NCBI GenBank assembly: GCA_024277605.1
Contig: JAJRUU010000079.1
Location: 1-12,420 of the forward strand
Reading direction: 5' to 3'
Source of the DNA: a bacterium
GTDB lineage: Bacteria; SZUA-182; SZUA-191; JAJRXT01
Length of the DNA stretch: 12,420 nucleotides
Part shown: piece by piece, positions 1-5,933 of the stretch
Layout: each line of letters opens with the position of its first letter
Position numbering within the stretch: position 1 is the stretch's first letter
Made by a program: the position numbers and the translations under genes
The notes under the pieces: generated by a model
What the model was told of the DNA's origin: nothing
The model's input: only the letters and a program-made list of their open reading frames with translations
The model's database searches: none

Positions 1-122
1 AGATAAATTTAAGCGTAAGTTTGCCGGAAAAACCGACTTTTGTATCAGGTTGATAATTAAAAAACGTTTGTCTGCGGATTTATTTATTAATTGCGGCTTG
101 TTCACTATTTTTGACAACTTAA
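1..122. other. AT-rich stretch with no identified feature
   Basis: One plus-strand frame is open from base 2 to a stop at 137-139, but its translation resembles nothing I know and the stretch is too short to judge. Just beyond it, TAGATC at 137-142 and GATCTA at 151-156 form a 6-bp stem with an 8-nt loop and no T run. I see no promoter or RNA gene here. Confidence 0.3.
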
Positions 123-473
123 GCCCGACAGACTCCTAGATCCTGTAATAGATCTATTTCAGACGAAGATCACGAACCCTATAAGAAAATAGTATCCTAT
201 GATAATGAAAAACTTAGAAATGATATTATGCCATATTATCGTAAGATGCTTTCAACATTTACTGAAAATTATTGGTTAGCAGAACCTGAGACATGTAAAT
301 TTTACAGCGAACTTTCAGAGTTTGTAGAGTTATGGGAACGTTTTCTCGCAGAAAGTATACCTGGAGAGGTAATCAAAAAGCTCAAACATAGCGAAGAAAA
401 ACTACAACCATTCTATAGCGAATTGGAAAAGCAGTTGTATCAACTTCGCAAAGAACTTTCAGAAAAAGAATAA
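123..473 (+). pseudogene. 3' remnant of an unidentified helical protein gene (5'-truncated)
   Basis: The frame is open from 123 (just after a stop at 120-122) to the stop at 471-473. The first ATG is at 228 and gives 81 residues, but the 35 codons before it read like ordinary protein (acidic and aromatic, for example DEDHEPYKKIVSYDNEK). No good ribosome binding site precedes 228 and no start codon is obvious further up. I read this as the C-terminal part of a longer gene that lost its 5' end, rather than a complete small gene. The product is rich in Glu, Lys, Leu and Tyr, is predicted almost wholly helical, and has no signal peptide, membrane segment or cysteine motif. The DNA is clearly more AT-rich than the genes to its right, which suggests foreign origin. 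I do not recognise the family. A genuine short gene starting at 228 is possible. Confidence 0.45.
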
Positions 474-519
474 GATTGCCAGTCAATAGCCTCCCAACCA
501 TTCATAATAATCAACATCA

Positions 520-1272
520 TCACTTAACCTCCGGTGTGGCTTCCAGATCGAAGGGGTTGGTGCGGGTGGCCAGGGAAAAGAGGTACGGGTAATTGGTGCG
601 CAGGTGTTGCATGTAATCCAGCCATTCGGATATGAGCAGGCCATACACCCGCCGCATATCACCGGATAGGTGTTCGGCATCCGTATCGATTAGCTGTTTT
701 ATGTTTTTCCTGAAATTGAGTTCTTCCGCCAGGTGAGTTACCGCCCACAGTAATTCAGTAAATGAATCATGTTCCAGTAAATTGGGGTTTTCAAGTAAGC
801 GCAGCATGAAATCTCTTTTTTCGATTAAAAATCCCCGCAAACTTTCTAGATCGCCTTTTTTACTGTCAATTTTATAATCATAATCCCTGAAACGCCGGCT
901 CTTTTTAGTAAATTCCCTATTCGGCCATTCGCTGGATACAATAAGCTCATCTCTCATCTCAGACGCAAGCGGGTCAAATTCTGAGAAATCTTTGAGTAAC
1001 GCTGTACCGATTTCACTATAGAACACCCCGATAACCATATTCATTTTTTGCAGCATAGAGCGTTTTTCCTGCTTGCTCAATAAACGATGGATTATTAAAG
1101 TAACCAACAACACCTCAATCGGCACAAAGGCGATATCCCCGATTAAATAAATGAAGATATGGTGAGCATCCTTAAAAATGGCGTAGTGGATGAGATAAAA
1201 AGATGCTGAGAGCGCAATCAGACCTAAGCCCAGAAAAAACTGCCAGTTAAATATTTTTCGAGTACGACTCAT
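520..1272 (-). CDS. Two-TM membrane protein of unknown function
   Basis: A 250-residue protein. Residues about 11-31 and 39-62 are hydrophobic helices separated by a short loop with charged and His residues (KDAHH), so the N-terminus is a membrane hairpin. The remaining roughly 190 residues are charged and helical, probably cytoplasmic, without a catalytic motif that I can see. The ATG at 1272 is preceded by AGGAG (complement of 1282-1286) with 9 nt spacing, so the start is well supported. It lies 38 nt downstream of the ROK kinase gene on the same strand and probably shares its transcript. It converges with the remnant ending at 473, and no terminator is visible in the 46-nt gap. Proteins of this look occur as hypothetical proteins in anaerobes. 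I cannot name a family or function; coupling to the kinase is only an inference from position. Confidence 0.8.
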   Translation of the reverse strand: MSRTRKIFNWQFFLGLGLIALSASFYLIHYAIFKDAHHIFIYLIGDIAFVPIEVLLVTLIIHRLLSKQEKRSMLQKMNMVIGVFYSEIGTALLKDFSEFDPLASEMRDELIVSSEWPNREFTKKSRRFRDYDYKIDSKKGDLESLRGFLIEKRDFMLRLLENPNLLEHDSFTELLWAVTHLAEELNFRKNIKQLIDTDAEHLSGDMRRVYGLLISEWLDYMQHLRTNYPYLFSLATRTNPFDLEATPEVK

Positions 1273-1310
1273 GTACCAGTGCTCCTGATATGTGAAATAG
1301 AGCTATCGCT

Positions 1311-2276
1311 TTAAGTGGCCAGGGCCACCGCAATTGCACCATATTCACCGATTTCATCACCCAGCTTGGCGGACACTAACTCCGGCAGCGGTATGTGGCG
1401 GTTAAAGATAAATTTATCCAGCGCCTTACGGGCCGGTGCAAGAAACAGCTCACCGGCTTTGATGGCGATAGTGCCTAAGATGAATATTTCAGGGTCCAGG
1501 ATATTCGCCAGATTAGCCAGTCCCCAACCCAGATGATAACCGGCCTCTTCCCATATTTGCAGGGCCAGTTCATCCCCGGCCTTGGCGGCTTCTATTAAAA
1601 CCGGCGGGGCCAGTTTTTCCGCTTTACCCCCTGCTAATTTTAGCATCGACGATTCAGGATGACGCTTGACTTCCTCACGTATTATCCTGCTTAGGGCGGT
1701 TCCCGAACACAGCGCCTCCATGCAGCCGCGCTTACCGCAGCCGCATAACGGGCCATCCGGCAGCAGTGTCTGATGCCCTACTTCGCCAGCCGAACCGTGC
1801 GTTCCGCGATATATACGGCCATCTATAATAATCCCCCCGCCGATACCGGTACTCATGGTGAGATAGACCATATTTTTATAGCCCACACCGGCGCCGAATT
1901 TATACTCGGCTAATGCAGCAGCGTTGGCATCATTATCAAACTTGGCCGGAATACCGAATTCTTTTTGCAGTATTTCCTTAAGCGGAACATCTCCCCAACC
2001 GGGCAGGTTGGGTGGTGTATACATGATACCGGTTTTATAATCCACCGGCCCGGGACAGCTGACCCCGATACAGGCTATGTCCGATGAGGATATATTTGCC
2101 TGGGTCAATATTTCTCGTCCCAGGTGTAGTATCCCATCTAAAACATGTTGTGAGCCTTTTGGGGCTTCTGTGGGGCGTCTTGTTTTATGCAACAGCTGTC
2201 CCTCACCGTCAGCCAGCGCTGCCGCTAACTTGGTGCCCCCTATATCAATGCCTAATAAATACTTTTTGGCTGGCAT
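1311..2276 (-). CDS. ROK-family sugar kinase (probable glucokinase)
   Basis: A 321-residue cytoplasmic kinase of the ROK family, which phosphorylates sugars with ATP; the nearest family role is glucokinase (glucose to glucose 6-phosphate). The phosphate-1 motif GIDIGGTK is at residues 9-16, the catalytic Asp lies in FDNDANAA (D116), and the adenosine-region glycines are in STGIGGG (142-148). The ROK zinc site is complete: H168 in GEVGHQ plus C178, C180 and C185 in CGCGKRGC, followed by the conserved E187. No N-terminal helix-turn-helix is present, so it is a kinase and not a ROK repressor. The ATG at 2276 has GGAG five nt upstream. It is first in a two-gene minus-strand unit and has a strong sigma-70/A-type promoter at 2318-2347. 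Substrate could equally be N-acetylglucosamine, N-acetylmannosamine or fructose; sequence reading cannot decide. Confidence 0.92.
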   Translation of the reverse strand: MPAKKYLLGIDIGGTKLAAALADGEGQLLHKTRRPTEAPKGSQHVLDGILHLGREILTQANISSSDIACIGVSCPGPVDYKTGIMYTPPNLPGWGDVPLKEILQKEFGIPAKFDNDANAAALAEYKFGAGVGYKNMVYLTMSTGIGGGIIIDGRIYRGTHGSAGEVGHQTLLPDGPLCGCGKRGCMEALCSGTALSRIIREEVKRHPESSMLKLAGGKAEKLAPPVLIEAAKAGDELALQIWEEAGYHLGWGLANLANILDPEIFILGTIAIKAGELFLAPARKALDKFIFNRHIPLPELVSAKLGDEIGEYGAIAVALAT

Positions 2277-2317
2277 ATATGCTCCTGATAGGTTTAGGGT
2301 GATTGCTTACAGTTAAC

Positions 2318-2347
2318 ATTTTAGCTTAGATGTCCTTACAATGTCAA
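2318..2347 (-). promoter_or_regulatory. Sigma-A-type promoter for the ROK kinase unit
   Basis: On the minus strand, a perfect -35 TTGACA (complement of 2342-2347) and a -10 TAAAAT (complement of 2318-2323, five of six consensus bases) are separated by 18 nt. It lies about 42 nt upstream of the kinase ATG. Spacing and orientation fit transcription of both minus-strand genes. Confidence 0.65.
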
Positions 2348-2449
2348 ACGTATAGCGCTAATTGCATGATGTATTTAAGGGTTGTTTTCTAATTGATATT
2401 GGTATACGATTTGCTGAGTTTTAAGCGAATCCATATCTATTTTTAATTT
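2348..2449. other. Intergenic segment between divergent genes
   Basis: Together with the minus-strand promoter and repeat copy 1, this fills the 359-nt gap between the kinase and the GT9 gene. The GT9 promoter should lie in or near it. The best plus-strand pair I can find (TTGCTG at 2411-2416 and TATCTA at 2434-2439, 17 nt apart) is a poor match and is not called as a promoter. Confidence 0.3.
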
Positions 2450-2627
2450 ACCCGAAAAATTCGGGTCTTGTTCTGGGCGAATCTACATTTAGTTGAAAAT
2501 TATAAATTTATCAGCTTCCTATTCCTGTCCCCTTGGGCAAACAAAGTTTTATTGGACGTTGGCTCATAAACCTTATCTCGCAAGGGATCTGGCAAACCCA
2601 GCCTAAATTTATGAATAAGTCGGGATT
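2450..2627 (+). repeat. Long direct repeat, copy 1 (upstream of the GT9 gene)
   Basis: About 178 bp that match the segment at 3498-3677 in the same orientation, over four fifths identical by eye. The match includes an identical block of about 21 nt starting TTATTGGACGTTGGCTCATA. The left end is a perfect hairpin: ACCCGAA (2450-2456), three A, TTCGGGT (2460-2466). The right end, CGGGATT, stops nine nt before the GT9 start codon. No coding frame is shared between the two copies, so this looks like a noncoding repeat and not the tail of a lost paralogue. Confidence 0.85.
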
Positions 2628-2635
2628 TATAGCTT

Positions 2636-3571
2636 ATGTCAAAAACAATATGTTGCCATATTTGTGGTAATTTGGGGGATTCTCTGCTGTTGACCCCGGT
2701 AGTTGAGGCTATTAGGCAGCTTCACCCGGAAAGCCGAATCTATTGTTATGGTCATAATCCCCAAGGTTTGAGCCTCTGGGAGCACAATCCCCATATTACG
2801 GGGATCATCTCCCACCCCAAGGAGGTACTTAGCGCCGATCCAAAGGACTACAGACGGCTGGTCAATCGGCTGGATAAGACTGAAGTAATTATATCTTCCT
2901 CAGTATGTAATCGGCGCTTTAGTTTACAAGAGCCCCGGCGCCATGTGCTTGAAGTTCTGTGCCGTTTGGTGGGGGTTGATTTTTCCGGGCAGCGTATCGG
3001 CGTCTATCTTGCCCCTGAGGATGAGACCTTTGCTGAAAAAACCATAGCTCAATTTGGCCCCAAACTGGCGCTTATGCACACCACCTCTTTTTCATGCCGG
3101 AATAAAGAATGGTATCCCGAGCGTTGGGCCGACGTGGTTAAAGAGGCGGCCTCATGGGGGTATAAGGTACTCCAGGTTGGAGTAGCGCAAGAGCAGCCGA
3201 TTGTTGGGGCCATAAACCTGTTGGGCAAAACCAGCATCAGGCAAGCCCTGGCCTTATTAAAATATGCTGATTTTTTTATGGGGATTGATGCAGTTTTCAA
3301 TCATGCCACCAATGCCTGGGGTAAACCCGCAGTCGTCTTATTCGGCGCCACCTCCCCTGATGTTTGGGGTTATAGCCACAATATAAATATTTACCGGGGC
3401 TTAAAATGTCAACCATGTATGGACTTGTTACTTAATGCGTGCCAAGTGAGGAAGTGTATGCAGCAAATTGCGGTGGAAGAAGTCATCCAGGCAGTTAACC
3501 CGAAAAGTTCGGGTCTTGTTATGGGCGAATCGACATTTAGCCCGAAAATTATAAATATATCAGCTTCCTGA
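2636..3571 (+). CDS. GT9-family glycosyltransferase (heptosyltransferase-like)
   Basis: A 311-residue GT-B fold enzyme of glycosyltransferase family 9, whose known members add heptose or related sugars to lipopolysaccharide core at the cytoplasmic face of the inner membrane. Family signs, in order: the N-terminal GNLGDSLLLTPV loop carrying the catalytic Asp position; KEWYPERWADVV opening the nucleotide-binding domain; and GIDAVFNHATNAWGKPAVVLFG near residues 216-237, matching the usual sugar-nucleotide site before LFG. A C-terminal Cys cluster (CQPC, C, C) is also typical. There is no membrane segment. The ATG at 2636 has only a weak GGGA upstream. The conserved domain ends at about EEVIQAV; the last roughly 26 residues come from repeat copy 2, so the native C-terminus has been replaced. 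The donor and acceptor sugars are unknown, and the gene stands alone without other envelope genes. Confidence 0.85.
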   Translation: MSKTICCHICGNLGDSLLLTPVVEAIRQLHPESRIYCYGHNPQGLSLWEHNPHITGIISHPKEVLSADPKDYRRLVNRLDKTEVIISSSVCNRRFSLQEPRRHVLEVLCRLVGVDFSGQRIGVYLAPEDETFAEKTIAQFGPKLALMHTTSFSCRNKEWYPERWADVVKEAASWGYKVLQVGVAQEQPIVGAINLLGKTSIRQALALLKYADFFMGIDAVFNHATNAWGKPAVVLFGATSPDVWGYSHNINIYRGLKCQPCMDLLLNACQVRKCMQQIAVEEVIQAVNPKSSGLVMGESTFSPKIINISAS

Positions 3572-3677
3572 TCAACCGCCTCGGGCAAACAAAGCCTTAT
3601 TGGACGTTGGCTCATAAGCCTTATCTCGCAAGGGATGTCTTGCAAACCCAGGCTGAATTTATGAATAGATCGGGATT
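3498..3677 (+). repeat. Long direct repeat, copy 2 (overlaps the 3' end of the GT9 gene)
   Basis: A 180-bp copy of the repeat at 2450-2627, better preserved in structure. It opens with the ACCCGAA/TTCGGGT hairpin (3498-3504 with 3508-3514). Internally it has ATCAG-CTTC-CTGAT, GGCT-CATA-AGCC and GCAAG-GGATGT-CTTGC hairpins, plus a longer GCCCGA/TCGGGC pairing. Its ends are near-inverted: AGTTAACCCGA at the left against TCGGGATTAACT at the right, the right arm carrying one extra base. Its first 74 bp are read as codons by the glycosyltransferase gene, whose stop is at 3569-3571. Confidence 0.85.
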
Positions 3678-3717
3678 AACTAATATAAACCGGGCATTAA
3701 AAGGTTTTTGTTTGTGC

Positions 3718-3745
3718 TTGACACTTTTTCAAGGTACCCTTGTAT
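3718..3745 (+). promoter_or_regulatory. Probable promoter of the ftsH-led operon
   Basis: A perfect -35 TTGACA (3718-3723) is followed after 16 nt by TTGTAT (3740-3745), or after 19 nt by TATTTT, as -10. It sits about 75 nt before the ftsH start and outside the upstream repeat. The -35 is convincing and the -10 is mediocre. No heat-shock inverted repeat (CIRCE-like) is visible near it. Confidence 0.5.
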
Positions 3746-3819
3746 TTTAGCATTGCTTGTGATAACATTACTCTGTATGCTTTGCGTTGATATGATAACA
3801 ATACAACTGAGGATGAATC

Positions 3820-5652
3820 TTGAATAATTTCTATAAAAATTTAGCATTGTGGTTGATAATTGGATTACTCACTATTTTTCTGTTTAATGTTTTTAGCCAG
3901 AAAAACACTCCAAAGCAGGAGGTCATTTTCAGCGACTTTATGACATTGCTGGATAAAGGTGAGGTCTCTGAAGTCACGGTACAGGAAAACAACATAAGTG
4001 GTATGTTCCAGGACGGCAGGCCATTTAAGACGTATGCCCCCAATGATCCGGAGCTAATTAAGAACCTCCGTCAAAAAGGGGTGCGCATCAGTGCCAAACC
4101 GTCTGATGAAAGCCCCTGGTATATGAGCATATTGGTTTCCTGGTTTCCGGTATTGCTGTTTATCGGGGTGTGGATTTATTTAATGCGCCAGATGCAATCC
4201 GGGGGTGGCCGGGCGCTATCGTTTGGTAAAAGTAAAGCGCGCTTGCTATCGACCGAGCAGGGGCAAAAAGTGACCTTTGAGGATGTAGCCGGTATTGATG
4301 AGGCCAAAGAAGAATTACAGGAAATTATCGACTTTCTCAAGGATCCGCACAAGTTTCAAAAACTGGGGGGTAAAATCCCTAAAGGGGTCTTGCTCATGGG
4401 GCCACCGGGGACCGGTAAGACTTTATTGGCAAGGGCCATTTCCGGTGAAGCCGGGGTGCCGTTTTTAAATATCAGCGGTTCGGATTTTGTGGAAATGTTT
4501 GTAGGCGTGGGGGCTTCGCGGGTGCGGGACTTGTTTGAACAAGGTAAAAAGAATGCACCCTGCATTATCTTTGTGGATGAAATCGATGCGGTAGGCCGCC
4601 AGCGAGGGGCTGGCTTGGGTGGCGGTCATGATGAGCGGGAACAAACCCTGAACCAGTTGTTGGTGGAGATGGATGGGTTTGAGTCCAACGAGGGAGTAAT
4701 AATGATTGCGGCTACCAACCGGCCGGATGTACTCGACCCGGCGCTTATGCGCCCCGGCAGATTTGATCGGCAAGTGGTGGTGAGCCGTCCCGATGTGCGC
4801 GGCCGGGAGGGAATTCTAAAGGTACATACCAAGCGTGTACCCCTGGACAATAATGTTGAACTTTCGGTTATCGCCCGGGGTACCCCGGGATTCTCCGGCG
4901 CCGATTTAGCCAACCTGGTAAATGAGGCTGCGCTGTGGGCCGCCCGGCAACTCAAAGAGAAAGTGAATATGAGTGACTTTGAAACCGCCAAAGATAAGGT
5001 GCTCATGGGAGCCGAGCGTAAAAGTATGATTATCAGCGAGGACGAGAAGCGCAACACCGCCTATCACGAGGCGGGGCATACCCTGGTGGCCAGGATGATT
5101 CCCGGGACGGACCCTATACACAAAGTAACCATCATTCCTCGCGGTAGAGCGTTGGGGGTTACCCAGCAATTGCCGGTGGATGAGAAGCATACTTACGCCA
5201 AGGAGTTTTTGTTTAATGATATTGCCATCTTGCTGGGGGGCCGGGCAGCGGAGGTGTTGGTATTACATGAAACGCGTACCGGCGCCGGAAATGATATAGA
5301 ACGAGCCACTGACTTAGCCCGCAAGATGGTATGTAATTGGGGCATGAGCGAAAAAATGGGGCCGCTTAGCTTCGGCAAAAAGGAGGAGCATATATTCTTG
5401 GGGCGTGAAATGGCCCAGCACCAAAATTATAGCGAGAAAACGGCAGTTATGATAGATGAAGAAGTGAGTCGTCTGGTGATGGATGGTTTTGCGAAAGCGA
5501 AGCGGTTACTGAAAGATCACGTTGGCCAACTGCACGCCCTGGCCGAGGCCTTGCTTGATAAAGAGGTATTAGCTGGCGAAGAAATAGATAAGGTGATAGC
5601 GGCTACAGACCCTGCTGAAAAACCTTCACCGCCATCAGCTACGACTATTTAA
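3820..5652 (+). CDS. ftsH: ATP-dependent zinc metalloprotease FtsH
   Basis: A membrane-anchored AAA+ protease that extracts and degrades misassembled membrane proteins and unstable cytoplasmic regulators, working as a hexamer. At 610 residues it has the normal length. Two membrane helices (about 7-25 and 103-123) flank a short extracytoplasmic domain. The AAA module has Walker A GPPGTGKT (194-201), Walker B IIFVDEIDAVG (D253, E254) and the second region of homology ending RPGRFDRQV. The protease domain has the zinc motif HEAGH (416-420) and the downstream GNDIERAT segment expected to carry the third zinc ligand. The start is TTG at 3820: GAGG lies seven nt upstream and the resulting N-terminus (NNFYKNLALWLIIG) fits the family. 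It is the first gene of the long plus-strand string, with a promoter candidate at 3718. It was probably once close to folP; a MITE now separates them. Confidence 0.97.
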   Translation: MNNFYKNLALWLIIGLLTIFLFNVFSQKNTPKQEVIFSDFMTLLDKGEVSEVTVQENNISGMFQDGRPFKTYAPNDPELIKNLRQKGVRISAKPSDESPWYMSILVSWFPVLLFIGVWIYLMRQMQSGGGRALSFGKSKARLLSTEQGQKVTFEDVAGIDEAKEELQEIIDFLKDPHKFQKLGGKIPKGVLLMGPPGTGKTLLARAISGEAGVPFLNISGSDFVEMFVGVGASRVRDLFEQGKKNAPCIIFVDEIDAVGRQRGAGLGGGHDEREQTLNQLLVEMDGFESNEGVIMIAATNRPDVLDPALMRPGRFDRQVVVSRPDVRGREGILKVHTKRVPLDNNVELSVIARGTPGFSGADLANLVNEAALWAARQLKEKVNMSDFETAKDKVLMGAERKSMIISEDEKRNTAYHEAGHTLVARMIPGTDPIHKVTIIPRGRALGVTQQLPVDEKHTYAKEFLFNDIAILLGGRAAEVLVLHETRTGAGNDIERATDLARKMVCNWGMSEKMGPLSFGKKEEHIFLGREMAQHQNYSEKTAVMIDEEVSRLVMDGFAKAKRLLKDHVGQLHALAEALLDKEVLAGEEIDKVIAATDPAEKPSPPSATTI

Positions 5653-5654
5653 TA

Positions 5655-5664
5655 GAGCAAAACC
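5655..5664 (+). repeat. Left copy of a 10-bp direct repeat flanking the MITE
   Basis: GAGCAAAACC occurs here and again at 5885-5894. The two copies bracket the palindromic element, 6 and 5 nt outside its inverted repeats. This is what a target-site duplication would look like if the element ends slightly outside the perfect inverted repeats. Confidence 0.5.
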
Positions 5665-5670
5665 CAGTAG

Positions 5671-5879
5671 TGTCCGCTCCAAGTTTTTGCACAAGCCGCA
5701 AAATGCCTTTTAGTTCTCTCTCCCCTCTGGGGAGAGAGTTAGAGTGAGGGGAAAACCCGGTTTTAAAATCCACCTCACCTTGATCCTCTCCCCCAAGGGA
5801 GAGGAAAAACAGGGGATCTTGTGTTAGAAGCTTACCGTAATTATTGACTTTTACGGTGTGCAAAAACTTGGAGCGGACA
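5671..5879. mobile_element. 209-bp MITE-like palindromic element
   Basis: Perfect 23-bp terminal inverted repeats (5671-5693, starting TGTCCGCTCCAAGTTTTTGC, and 5857-5879) enclose a largely self-complementary interior. A 10-bp stem with a 3-nt loop lies at 5716-5738 and a 9-bp stem with a CCAA loop at 5784-5805. The two are joined through TGAGG/CCTCA and a central AAAACC-C-GGTTTT palindrome at 5752-5764. A further 6-bp hairpin, CCGTAA/TTACGG, sits at 5835-5856. There is no transposase gene. The interior resembles the CTCTCCCC-rich palindromes scattered in many bacterial genomes. It fills the ftsH-folP gap; no T run follows the stems, so they are not obvious intrinsic terminators, though the hairpin could affect transcript ends. 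Confidence 0.85.
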
Positions 5880-5884
5880 ACGCT

Positions 5885-5894
5885 GAGCAAAACC
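5885..5894 (+). repeat. Right copy of the 10-bp direct repeat flanking the MITE
   Basis: GAGCAAAACC, identical to 5655-5664. Removing the element and one copy would leave about 50 nt between ftsH and folP, matching the compact spacing of the rest of the operon. Confidence 0.5.
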
Positions 5895-5933
5895 AAGGAT
5901 GTTTTTACCCCTCAGGGCCGACAAAGAGTAATG

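Noticed and set aside
1315..2316. Plus-strand open frames opposite the ROK kinase
   Set aside because: They are antisense to clear ROK motifs and have no ribosome binding sites or recognisable protein features.
2450..2635. Copy 1 of the repeat as the 3' end of a lost paralogous glycosyltransferase
   Set aside because: The reading frame used in copy 2 hits stops and changed codons in copy 1, and most of the shared sequence lies beyond the stop codon in copy 2.
2450..3677. Integron cassette with attC sites around the GT9 gene
   Set aside because: The repeat ends do not give the paired RYYYAAC and GTTRRRY core sites, and no integrase is in view.
4626..5057. A 143-codon minus-strand open frame inside ftsH
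   Set aside because: It is antisense to the strongly conserved AAA and protease region, Ser/Arg-rich with no family resemblance, and has no binding site; it is a by-product of ftsH codon use.
5716..5805. Intrinsic terminators after ftsH
   Set aside because: The two GC-rich stems are not followed by T runs and are better explained as parts of the palindromic element.
5844..5933. folP starting at the TTG at 5844
   Set aside because: That start and its first codons are MITE sequence, including the inverted repeat; homology and the AAAGAG site favour 5931 or 5934.
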